Below, piece after piece: positions 54,801 through 63,798 of a DNA stretch of 64,000 nt. This DNA comes from Diadema setosum. Lineage: Eukaryota > Echinodermata > Echinoidea > Diadematoida > Diadematidae. The notes below the pieces were generated by a model that was not told the DNA's origin, did not search any database, and saw nothing but the letters and a program-made list of their open reading frames with translations. Both the position numbers and the translations under genes were made by a program. Where the stretch lies: the NCBI RefSeq assembly GCF_964275005.1, contig NC_092702.1, positions 7,116,330 to 7,180,329 of the forward strand, in the 5' to 3' direction. The first letter of the stretch is position 1, and each line of letters opens with the position of its first letter.

Positions 54801-56932
54801 TGAGCAGTCGAAAACATACTGCTTTCAGGGAGAGGGTGTATATGCTTTACGCTATCAAAGTGTACTTTTATCATTTTATTTATTATCATTGTTGACGCCA
54901 ACATTATTTGGTATTTTCCTGAGATATTCATGATATGCATAAACTATATAGATATGCATGCTTTCAAAAAGCGTTCAATGTTTCAACTGACATATATTCG
55001 TGGACTAATCTGCTTTATTGGAGAGACGAATTTAGACTTTAAAATGTATTTCTCGTTTACACAAACACTTCCCTGATAGATAAAGAACTGTTCAAGACGT
55101 TTCATCTCGAGGGACTTTCTTTCCATTTATAAATCGGGACATAAATAATGAATCAGATCACAGTGGAACTTGCTTTCTGTCGCTGTTGACATGAGAGCAG
55201 TTAACCTCGCGACCCGTATTTTCGAAGGCGATTTCAATTCAAACCATGATTTAAACACCCGATTTACGCTGTGGTTCCAATCCTGATGTAAGTGAAGACC
55301 AGTATAGTGGCGTTCGTTGAGCCGAAATTTGAACTGATCTGAATTTGAAATGGTGGTCTAAATTAGACACAGGTTTTACATTACAACCACCTAGTGGAAA
55401 AACTTGAAATTGATCGTCCACTAGGACAACTTGTTATGGGCATGCGTCTCAGATTCAAAATAGGTTTCTCTTTCATACCAAGATGTATGTATTCTATATT
55501 TGCTGACAAAGTCAGACGTGTTTAGGCGAAAATAGTTACATGCAAATCGGAAATCAATAAATACTTCCACATAGATTTCGAATAATTTTACAGTGTTTTC
55601 AGAGAACACGGAGAGAAGGGCTTGTTGAATTGGTCACAAATCAAAAAAAAAAAAGAATAACTCAAACACCGTTAAGTATGTAATTAATATCCAACCAACT
55701 TCATAAGTCTGAATATTTGCAGTTACTGTCCTTCCCGTTGGAGCTGGTATAGAGCGTCCCAACCACAGTTTAAACGTTTTTATGTGTCTTTGTGGAGGAT
55801 AGAATCTTTTGTTTTTGTTTTTGTTTTTGTTTATGGTGGAGATGCTTTGTTTTGTTTTTATGTTTTCGTTTTTATATGATATAGAGGGCAAAGAGTGCAA
55901 AGACGACTGAGAAATCTTGATCTCCGTAGCGGGTGTAAGTAAGGGGTCAGATGTTAAATGAGGTACTCGTCAGATGACGAGGAACAATATTTAGACACTT
56001 TGTTCAGAAATTAGCTGATAGGGGCGGTTGCGATATGTGACGTAGACCACGTGGGAGGGCCCCCTTCTACACCTGAAACGGGACAACTTGCCGAACTAAC
56101 AAAGGACACGCGCCCTGCCTCTGGTGACCCAAAACTTTCTGAAATTGGAGCGTAAGCTTCGTCTGCATGTATGTGACTTCTTAATTTGTCAAAATGTCAG
56201 CGGGTGGCGTGATTTATGTCGATGACTTCGGGGTTTTACAATAATGGCACATAGAAATGATGGCATGGGCAAGATAGATTGATCTATACACGTATCCCCC
56301 ATCTGTGCACTCAACAGCAATTATTACAAGTTAATCAAATCTTATCACTGTGCAACAAAGAAGACATATGAAGTTTTACAATGTTTATAACTTGTGAATT
56401 GTGATATGAAAAGTAGATGTTGTTCAAAAGAGTGACTTAATTTCATAAGAATGGATAATTGAAGCATTACTACAGACTCCGTAATGTGTCCGAGCATACA
56501 TTCTTAAACGTAACTTCCAAAAAGAGCTCTTCAGGTGTCGGTGGATTATAAACCGACGTAACAATCACGGAAAGCATCACAGGTCAGTACAACAAAACGT
56601 ATCAGAATTACTCTTTGATAAACTTCTTCAGGGATATTGAGACTTTAACTTGTCTACGATTTTTTATAATTCAGTAGTGAATTGCTGGTCTATTTGGGGG
56701 TATTTTGGGGTGTGGTTTTTTTTTTCAGAGACTTACCCATTAGGGGCGACCACTGCGCACTCTTCCTGAATGTTGGATACTGTTTGGGGAATGCCCCTTT
56801 ACTCCAGTCACCGAAGAAGACCATGTTGTAGGTTGCTGTGATTTCGCTGCTCGTGCACGCTCCACTCGCAACCCTCAGGAAGTTCACCAAACAGAACCAT
56901 GCTGGGAGCAACGAAACGGTCGATGGGATCAT
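42514..56932 (-). CDS. SPON2-like: spondin-2/mindin-like extracellular matrix protein, complete, 4 coding exons, 373 aa
   Basis: Secreted matrix protein; vertebrate mindin binds integrins and microbial surface glycans and acts in cell adhesion and innate immunity (family knowledge). Exons on the minus strand: 56932-56737, 45496-45288, 43926-43527, 42830-42514, phases 1/0/1, 374 codons including TAG. Layout: signal peptide about 1-24, spondin domain about 28-228 (FPKQYPTFRKSAQWSPLMG, PSPDWFVGLSGLDLC, YDAGTDQGFMFTSP, ITEITSSKPSHPANSFYYPR), linker 229-282, TSP1 repeat about 283-330 (WGAWSPC), then a 40-residue tail with 16 Lys/Arg. Vertebrate mindin lacks such a tail and is about 40 residues shorter. 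F-spondin is excluded by the lack of a reelin domain and extra TSP1 repeats. Convergent with the LOXL gene. Confidence 0.93.
43190..43305. repeat. short direct duplication in intron 3
   Basis: CCTTTGTAATGTAAAACA occurs twice about 45 nt apart, followed by TAAGAT in both. Confidence 0.7.
43527..43926 (-). CDS. SPON2-like: spondin-2-like exon 3: metal-site half of spondin domain
   Basis: SFAVRIDPSPDWFVGLSGLD, LDLHPYDAGTDQGFMFTSP and SSKPSHPANSFYYPRLAHLP are the best-conserved mindin blocks, including the acidic metal-binding region. Donor GTAAGC, phase 1. Confidence 0.95.
44022..44035. promoter_or_regulatory. X-box-like RFX motif in a spondin-2-like intron
   Basis: GTAGCCATGGCAAC fits GTNRCC-NN-RGYAAC exactly, about 95 nt upstream of the exon 3 acceptor. 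Confidence 0.3.
45288..45496 (-). CDS. SPON2-like: spondin-2-like exon 2: spondin domain middle
   Basis: Acceptor TTGCCCCCAG. VVHNNRFTMWEENRVSSG and DVFTTIGSDRITQGVGTSST match the mindin MWRKNQYVSNG and GTGQTSA blocks. Donor GTGCGG, less common, phase 0. Confidence 0.92.
47690..48110. promoter_or_regulatory. unique GC-rich intronic block, enhancer candidate
   Basis: About 420 bp, clearly richer in GC than its surroundings, non-repetitive, with GTTGCCATGG at 48064. Short open frames on both strands look incidental. A regulatory role is inference. Confidence 0.2.
48681..49158 (+). repeat. diverged ~240-bp tandem duplication
   Basis: Units 48681-48920 and 48921-49158 share CAGTGGTATC, GTCGGTC, GCCTGCTGAGCAGAGCTAC and AAAGCGTGGG in order, about 75-80% alike by eye. 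Confidence 0.75.
50390..50530 (+). mobile_element. tRNA-derived SINE
   Basis: A box TAGTCCAGTGGATATG (about 50398) and B box GTTCGAGTCC (50443-50452) at tRNA spacing, followed by a body containing GCCCATGATTTTATATCATG. The same body occurs reversed at 27585-27690. 3' end uncertain. Confidence 0.6.
51421..51800. mobile_element. palindromic MITE, copy 2
   Basis: About 85-90% like 30037-30414 over most of its length, including GTGTGGGTCCCACAC at the centre. The left end AAGGGATGGTACAGTATTGG is kept; the right end is altered (CGATACAGTTTTAGGATC). Confidence 0.7.
52500..52690 (+). repeat. possible SINE or GC-rich interspersed repeat
   Basis: GCGCCTGGTTTGATTTCCC resembles a decayed B box with a plausible A-box region (AGCGATAGCGCAG) upstream. 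The body ends GGGATAGGGCTACCC. Weak. Confidence 0.25.
56737..56932 (-). CDS. SPON2-like: spondin-2-like exon 1: signal peptide and domain start
   Basis: Acceptor TCGTCAG lies one base before the ATG. MIPSTVSLLPAWFCLVNFL is a signal peptide; FFGDWSKGAFPKQYPTF is a hallmark of the spondin domain. Donor GTAAGT, phase 1. Confidence 0.93.
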
Positions 56933-57245
56933 CCTGACGAAAAAAAAAAAGTGAAGGAGATGACAAAAATCAAACTTAACTCTCTAAATTTGTATAATCT
57001 TCGAAAAATAAACTCCCAGATAAACGATATTCAGTGTGTCTTAGGTCCTTCCCCTATTTCTCGATCAAAAATATAATGAACCAGAGAAAACAAGTAAACA
57101 TGCAAGATGATGATGAGGGGGAAAACCACGAAAACTTCGAAGTATTATGTTGTTAACGTAGTGAAACATACTGTACATTATTTGACAATGACTGTTGAAA
57201 AAAAGAGAATGTTGAGATAGTTTATTTGTATAAACGCGGTGATAC

Positions 57246-57345
57246 CTTGAAATGAAGTTGTGAGAGCTAGACGGCCTGAGAAAAGCGAGAGCCAATCAAC
57301 CTTGTGACAGGAAGTGTGAATCCAGAGAGTGTCTGTACCTGGTCT
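57246..57345 (-). other. SPON2-like: probable 5' UTR exon of the spondin-2-like gene
   Basis: Begins about 30 nt downstream of the minus-strand TATA box and ends TTTCAAG followed by donor GTATCA. It is needed because coding exon 1 starts right after an acceptor. The exact TSS is inferred. Confidence 0.45.
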
Positions 57346-57370
57346 GAAGAGAAATGAGGCGAATCATGAC

Positions 57371-57378
57371 TTTATATA
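57371..57378 (-). promoter_or_regulatory. SPON2-like: TATA box of the spondin-2-like gene
   Basis: Minus-strand TATATAAA, about 440 nt upstream of the ATG-bearing exon and ~30 nt before the inferred TSS. It lies in a unique, GC-richer patch that extends to about 57640. Confidence 0.5.
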
Positions 57379-57399
57379 CCATCCGTCGGCTGGTCTCGC

Positions 57400-57977
57400 C
57401 GTATCCAACTCCTTACTTGCATCCTCTTGTTGGTATACCGACGAGGGGAGAGGGGAAAAAGTTATGTCTCGATCTCCACCAAGCTGAAAGGGAAGGCGGG
57501 CGGGTGCATATGGTCCGGCTTGATATGTATCGGGGACGGTTGCCGTGACGACGGGAGGCGGGAAATCAAACCCAGCCACACGATCGTATGCCATCTGATC
57601 GGCACATCAGGGGTGCAGAGAGGTAGACTCGTTTAAAGATACCAGCGTTTTGTTTAGTTCCTCTTCTGCTGAGACTGTGGATGGAGTTTGAATGTAATGT
57701 AACCTTTCTGGTGTGTGGTTCTTCCTGTTTCTCGTTCCATCTCTTTCCATTTATGCCTTACGACCTTTTAAGGAGTTTCGCTGTATCTTCTTTTCTACGT
57801 GACCTATTTTCTTCTGCATGTTTTACAAACTGATTGAATTGTCTTTTCACAAAACTTATACCCATGGTACTTCCAATTGTGTGTGTTCATCGTTCACGTG
57901 ACGACTTTTACACGTTTACTAATTTATTCTTTCTCATTTTTTTCTTTTCATTAAGTTCCTCTCCAGAATTAAACACC

Positions 57978-58024
<47 letters not shown>

Positions 58025-59066
58025 GTCTCTCTCTTTATCTGTCACTCTTCTTATACTGAACTTATTGAAGATTGCCCTTTTCTATACATAAAAAATATAG
58101 GATACATATGAGGTCTTTTTCAATACTTTGACCCCATGACAACAGCAAAGAAAGTTACAGCATCACATTAATTTTCGAAAGTTAAGCAGAAACACATGCT
58201 CTGCCGCTGTGGTCTGCTGAATGGCAAGGCCACTATGAATGTTCTCACCCCGGTAAATTGGCGGGTAGCCGCGCACTTCGTTCCCTTGTTACCTCCCCTC
58301 GCATTAACTGTCGGCAGAACTTCATCAAATGTCACAAAACCTCAGTCAGTGCCTACTTCGCCGGTATAGACCGCATGCGGTGCCCTAGACCTTCAAGTTG
58401 ATAATTTCCAGTCATTACACAGTAAGTATTGTTCGCTGGAGTTTCTCCAAGCGCGGAGCACGCACCCCTCGTGCATGCCCCATCGGATGACCTTTATAAG
58501 TACGCCATAGCCCGCGTTCACAACTAATGAGTCAAGTGACGTCAATTTGACGATTTAATGAGCTCCACATCGCACCTTTCTCTTTGTATTTCTAGGGTAT
58601 TGAAAAGAAATTAATTGATTACATCAACGCCTACGTTCATAGTTTGCGTTTTGACAGAGCATGCACTCGATCGGCAACTCTTCTTGGTTTGGACGTCCCT
58701 GCCCCGCCTCGCGTACCTGGGAGCGAAGTTGGAGACCCCCCTATGACATAATTGTGACAGGGAGGAGGGAATGGAGAGGGAGAGAGAGAGAGAACGAGAG
58801 GGAAGGGGAGAAGGAAAGAAGACAGACGCAGAGGAGAGGGAGGGAAGGAAGAAAAGAAAGAGAAGAGACCGAAGGGATCTCACCATGAATGACTATCGGT
58901 TGTAACTTGGAATTGGCGTGAGGTTTTTAGTGATGCTGAGATCTGTGCATGCATGACGAGATGAAGGTTGAAGGAGATGGAAAAGGTGAAAGGTCGACAA
59001 GAGAGCATTTTGGTGTCGTCTTTAAAGAAAAGGAAGCTGTGAGCTGTTCTTCTTTTGATAGTTCTT
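57400..59066. other. gene-free stretch upstream of the spondin-2-like promoter
   Basis: A (TTTC)n tract at 57980-58024, a (GA)-rich tract at 58758-58870, and a GC-richer unique patch at 58200-58560 with a consensus ACA/GTAAGTATT donor near 58421 and TGACGTCA at 58537. No exon could be assembled. Confidence 0.4.
57980..58024 (+). repeat. (TTTC)n microsatellite
   Basis: About 11 tetramers. Confidence 0.9.
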
Positions 59067-59081
59067 CCAGTGGTAATATAT

Positions 59082-59131
<50 letters not shown>

Positions 59132-59142
59132 CAATTCAGTTA

Positions 59143-59192
<50 letters not shown>

Positions 59193-59277
59193 AGTGGTAA
59201 TATATGTATGTGTGTATATATATATATATATATATTCAATTCAATTCAGTTATTATTTATATATATATATATATATA
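59067..59277 (+). repeat. duplicated microsatellite block
   Basis: CCAGTGGTAATATATGTATG, a (TA)n tract, TTCAATTCAATTCAGTTATT and a second (TA)n tract occur twice in the same order (about 59067-59190 and 59191-59277). Confidence 0.8.
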
Positions 59278-59299
59278 GTGCAGTGCGAAAATATATATG

Positions 59300-59407
59300 C
59301 AGTGCGAAAAGAAGAGCAATCGTGGACGTAGCTAGGGACCGAAAGTTCGGCAATAAACACGCACGTTTACCCTAGCTACGTCCACGATTGCTCTTCTTTT
59401 CGCACTG
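59300..59407. repeat. perfect 38-bp inverted repeat (hairpin)
   Basis: 59300-59337 is the exact reverse complement of 59370-59407: begins CAGTGCGAAAAGAAGAGC and ends GCTCTTCTTTTCGCACTG. The 32-nt loop holds a small CCGAAAGTTCGG hairpin. Another CAGTGCGAAAA lies just left at 59281. CAG/CTG ends would fit a very short hAT-type fold-back element, but an RNA hairpin cannot be excluded. Confidence 0.85.
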
Positions 59408-59465
59408 TATATGAATAATGAAGGAGCTACACTGGTGCTGTAAATGGTCGAGACCCCTTCTCGCA

Positions 59466-59470
<5 letters not shown>

Positions 59471-59503
<33 letters not shown>
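59471..59503 (+). repeat. (TA)n microsatellite
   Basis: About 16 dinucleotides. Confidence 0.9.
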
Positions 59504-59510
<7 letters not shown>

Positions 59511-59934
59511 ATACCTGTATCCGTGAGAGGTGTTCACTATTTTGGTAAGGAGTGTTGGAACCAGAGAAGAGAGAAAGGAAGAGACGAGGTTTATGGAGGA
59601 GGAGAAATTTCTCTCTGTAACGTTAAATAAAACCAAGCAGGATTAGTCTGGGGATCACTCACATGTAGACTGCAAATAGGAAAAATGAAATAGGATCTAA
59701 CATTTCTCTGTTCGGTTTGAGTTGGTATATTTCATAAACTGTATATAGGATGCCGCCATTTCGTCTAGTGTGGGTGATAGTGCGTAGACAGAAACAATGT
59801 TGATCTTTTTATATTTTGGATCAAATATTATTCCTTTAGTCATTGATTAAAAGAACTCCACGGATTATGTATTTTCAAATATTTCAGAACGTGGGCCTGT
59901 TTGATACTGTATTGTGTAGCCCTGTACTATTTCG

Positions 59935-60670
59935 GAAATGACGTCACTGCCTATGACAACACTTTCTAGTAACAGTACTAGTGCATTATTTGTGAAATGA
60001 CGTCACGAAGCAATTATGAAATAAAACTATTTTGACATCGCGCACTACTTCGGACAGTCACTCTGTGAAATGTAACAATTTCTAACAAAGATTGTGACAT
60101 CACAAAGGTATTCTGACATCGCGCGCTGCTTCGTATGTCACTCCGTTAAAATAACAACTTATAACAAAGCAATTTTGTGACATCCACAAACCAATTCTGA
60201 CATTGCGCGTTTTCATGACACTCCATGAAAATTAATGTAACAATGCAATTGTGACATCACAAAGCAATTTTGGCATCGCGCACTGCTTTGTATGTCACTT
60301 CGTGTACTATAATTTCTAACAGTTCAATTGTGACATCACAAAACAATTCTGACATCGCGTACTGCTTCGTCGGTCACCTCGTGAAATGTAACAATTACTT
60401 CTAACAATGCAATTGTGACGTCACGAACCAATTTCGATATCGCGCACGCTTTACTATGTCACTTCATGAAATAACAGTGCAATTGTGACATCACAAAACA
60501 GTTCTGACATCGCGTGCTGCGTAGTACCTGACAATGCAACTGTGACATCACAAAGCTATTCTGCCATCGCGCACTGCTTCGTCGGTCACTCCGTAAAATG
60601 TATACCATCCATTTTTAATGATGCAATTGTGACATCACAAAGCAATTCTGACATTGGTCACTGTAGGATC
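59935..60670 (+). repeat. ~80-bp tandem array with a CRE-like site per unit
   Basis: About ten diverged units, each with GCAATTGTGACATCACAAAG, CAATTCTGACATCGCGCACT, GCTTCGTATGTCACT and a TGAAATGTAACAATTTCTAAC spacer. Three units have a perfect TGACGTCA, the rest mostly TGACATCA. Confidence 0.8.
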
Positions 60671-61623
60671 TCTCCACAACATTGCATCCACCACACATTC
60701 ATAGCATCCCCTCAATTTCCCCCCCCCCCTTTTTTTTTTTAATCCCAAATATTGTACTCTGCCTAATTTGTTCCGGTAAAAAAGTTTCAGGGTAAAATTA
60801 TGGCAGAGGTGACTCCAAATGTGGTACTATTTAGAGTCACATCTGCCCATAGTTTTAACCAGAAACTCTCAAAGCAAAGTATGTATATCATCTCTTGTCC
60901 TATGATCCCCTCCCCCCCCCCCCCCAATTCAATTCAATTCAATTCAATTCAATTCAATTCAATAAAGGTTTTATTCAATCATGTATCGCAGCCAGTGGCT
61001 GAATTGCACATGTTTACAAAGATAAAAGATACAATCATGATTATTAATTCATATAAAACAAGAAAATTGAATCTCCTACAAAATACACTTAACTTAAACT
61101 GAAAATATTAACTTAAACATTGAAAAGCTTAAAATATACAAAAAATTATTACTAAAATAATTATCACTATTAATGATAAACAATAAAAAAATAATATGAA
61201 CGTAATTCAATCATCAAATTACAAATTACTAATTACATTTCTACTTATATACTCCCTAGATCAACAATTTAAAACTTAAAAAGACGCTTATATAGCTGAT
61301 GGCATAATTGCACATATTTCTATAATAAACATTAATATAATCACTATTGAAAAAGGCAATATCTAGTGTGTATATACAATGTATAATACACTCAAAGCAA
61401 TGAAAAATAAACTGACTTAATGACGAAAGCATAAAAATATGATTATAAAAGATATTATAAGAAGAATAATCCATGTAATATACTCTATGTTTGATCAAAA
61501 AATAATATATTGCACCAGGAACAAAATCAATATTGAAACTTAAATTATGTATTTGAGAATGTGTGCTTATTTGCGCATATGTATGGAAAGGGGGTAAGTG
61601 TGTTTGAGTGTGTGTTGGGGGTA

Positions 61624-61660
61624 TGTGTGTGTGTGTGTGTGTGTGTGAGCGTGTGTGTGT

Positions 61661-61692
<32 letters not shown>
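61624..61692 (+). repeat. (GT)n microsatellite within the LINE 3' half
   Basis: GT units with GAGC and GAGT interruptions. Confidence 0.9.
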
Positions 61693-62258
61693 TTGTGCGT
61701 GCATGTGGGGGTGGGTGGATGTGCGTGTGTGCATACCCACAATCAATGAATCAAAGTTATATGATAAATTATATCAAAATAAGAGCAATGGAAACATTGT
61801 CATAATCACCTAAAATATATAAAGTACACAATCTTTAAATCTTGTGCATTGTATCAAAATAGATTGCAAATCCATTAATACGCTATAATGTATTGCTTAT
61901 TCACCATCTATGACACATTATGCATATCTGAGTATATAAATGAGATGCACAACCCCCCCCCCCCCAAAAAAAAAAAAGGGGGGGCATACATAATGATATT
62001 GCATATTTTTCAACTAAGAAGATATATATACATATATATACATATATGTATATCAAACATACAGACCAGATATACAATGATTGTGGGTTTATATTTTTTT
62101 TCCTGATTTCCCAAATAATACTTATGGTTTCAATACACACGTATAAAAGTGACTGTGCTATCACTTTAAAAATGAATTCCAAATTAGGATATTTATCACC
62201 ACAAAAACAAATAACAAATTATAATATTTTTTACCATTCAAATATCTTAACAATTACT

Positions 62259-63122
62259 TTAATAGCTATATAAGCGGTGACATAATTCAATGACATCCGG
62301 TACAGTAACTGGCAGCAATCTAGGTCGATAGTCATGTTTGGCATATATCGCAACTCCCCCACCGGTTCGACCACTGCGATGTTTCGAGAAGAGGGATAGA
62401 TCTGGGAGGGAGAACCGGTCGAGTGGAGTTTGGTCAGCAAGCCATGTTTCAGTTAAGGCAATAATGTCTACATCATTTTCATCAGCAACGACTGCTAGGT
62501 CATCTATCTTGTTGTGTAAAGATCTGACATTCGTGAGCAACACTTTAGGCAGGTTGTACCGTCTTTCACAGTGTTGGGACTGGTTTCTCGGGAGTTTTGT
62601 GAGATAGCGTTCAGTTCTAAGACTACATTGTGACAGCCTTTTCCTTGATCTTGGTGTCACAATTACTGGGATTTTCTGACCACTGTCATTATTTGAACCA
62701 AATATTGTGTTTGTTAATGTTCGTGTTGCCACCCCACCACGTTTCCCTCTGTGAGAGGCAGGTTTGGAGTTTATACCAAGGTCTTTTATAACATTCCAGA
62801 TCACAGGGGAAAGTTTAAGATCAGTACTTTGTTCTCCTACTTTGTGCAGAAACTCGCAAGAATACCTGTATTCATCATGGTTCTGCAATGAGTCTGGGTT
62901 CGGATTAATGTCACCACATTTCAGGAGGAGTGCACGAAACGTGGCAGTCGATTGTGCAGTGTATGTGATACGCTTGCCAGCAAATTTCCAAGGGACAAGG
63001 ATACAGGCAGTCATATGCAGAGTAATACTCACAGGGCTCTGAGGTGGCACAGCTGTGACTGCATGATTCACATGAATTCCAAACAAAAGAAGAGGCAGTA
63101 AGAAGAGGAGAGCTTTCTTCAT
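62259..63122 (-). CDS. LINE ORF fragment: signal peptide, degenerate 2A-like motif, N-terminal AP endonuclease
   Basis: 287 residues from MKKALLFLLPLLLFG (signal-peptide-like). Residues 70-77 are GDINPNPD, which aligns with the GDVxxNPGP 2A-like motif known near the start of some LINE proteins, but the final NPGP is lost. From about 190, LLTNVRSLHNKIDDL, DIIALTETWLADQTP and RTGGGVAIYAKHD are endonuclease motifs with the catalytic Asn and Glu. The frame then ends at YSY and stop, well before the RT. The upstream open frame is translation of a neighbouring G/C-run repeat end and is not part of the protein. Confidence 0.7.
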   Translation of the reverse strand: MKKALLFLLPLLLFGIHVNHAVTAVPPQSPVSITLHMTACILVPWKFAGKRITYTAQSTATFRALLLKCGDINPNPDSLQNHDEYRYSCEFLHKVGEQSTDLKLSPVIWNVIKDLGINSKPASHRGKRGGVATRTLTNTIFGSNNDSGQKIPVIVTPRSRKRLSQCSLRTERYLTKLPRNQSQHCERRYNLPKVLLTNVRSLHNKIDDLAVVADENDVDIIALTETWLADQTPLDRFSLPDLSLFSKHRSGRTGGGVAIYAKHDYRPRLLPVTVPDVIELCHRLYSY

Positions 63123-63131
63123 TGTTGCTGA

Positions 63132-63220
63132 CAGTGGCGTAACTACGGGGGGGGGGGGGGGGCATGGGGGGGCACGTGCCCCCCCCCCCAATCCGCTGGT
63201 AAAAAAAAAAAAAAAAAAAA
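63132..63220. mobile_element. hAT-like terminus CAGTGGCGTAACTACG
   Basis: CAGTGGCGTAACTACG followed by a G run and CACGTGC with a C run, a style of hAT end. It abuts the 5' end of the LINE. The matching second end was not found. Confidence 0.4.
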
Positions 63221-63230
63221 AAAAACCTAC

Positions 63231-63798
63231 CAAAATGGTAATTCAAGGGTTAGTAAACTGCTTTTGAAATCGACATGAAAGGATGATCAAGAAAAAAGAT
63301 ATTTTTCTAAGATTTCTTTTAACTATAACATTATAATTAAAGAGGTATTATAGTGAAACATTGTTCAAAAAACCCGGAGACGACAAAAGATTGTGATTCA
63401 GTGTGATTCCTGGTTGGCATTTTGAATACAAGCAGGATATGTGCGCAGTGTACTCAGAACATCGGAATGGCAAAAAGAGTCGCTGCAATGTTGCGCAATG
63501 TGATGTTTGATAGGTTGTACACATTTGCTATCAAAGCTTGATCATTGATTTTGCAGTGTTGCTTTACATCTAGTCTATATTAAAATGCCTTGCATTGCCA
63601 ATAATAAGACTTGACCTTGGCTATTTCCTAACGTTTCCATCTATATGAAACACACCCACTCACAAACACAAACAAATTAGGGGATGCTCTATATAAAGTG
63701 CAGATTTTGGACATCCTTCTCCCTCTTGGTCACTTCGACGCCCCCTCGCTGGTCATACCTCCCCCAATCATAAACATAAACCGACACCCTTGACTACC
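63231..63798. other. gene-free stretch
   Basis: AT-rich, no exon or repeat recognised beyond the flanking elements. Confidence 0.4.

Larger units (their letters stand above)
45497..56736 (-). other. SPON2-like: 11.2-kb first coding intron of the spondin-2-like gene
   Basis: Holds a unique GC-rich block at 47690-48110, a tandem duplication (48681-49158), a SINE (50390), a palindromic MITE (51421) and a possible SINE (52500). No nested gene is supported on either strand. Confidence 0.6.
60927..63131 (-). mobile_element. internally deleted non-LTR retrotransposon (LINE, CR1/L2-like)
   Basis: Read on the minus strand. The 5' part holds an ORF with signal peptide, a 2A-like motif and the first half of an AP-type endonuclease. 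The 3' end is AATAAAACCTTTATTGAATTG, continuing as (AATTG)n at 60963-60927. The rest of the endonuclease and the whole reverse transcriptase are absent, so the copy has a large internal deletion rather than the usual 5' truncation. That the 3' half is the same element is inferred from orientation and tail. Confidence 0.6.

Noticed and set aside
57354-57636. Open frames over the spondin promoter patch
   Set aside because: Short, overlapping on both strands, and placed on the TATA box and upstream flank.
59935-60670. Regularly spaced repeats resembling a CRISPR array
   Set aside because: Units are diverged along their whole length with no unique spacers, and this is animal DNA.
62259-63233. 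Taking the full 324-codon frame as the LINE protein
   Set aside because: The first 37 codons are translation of a poly-A/T and G/C-run repeat end. The signal-peptide Met at 63120-63122 is the sensible start.
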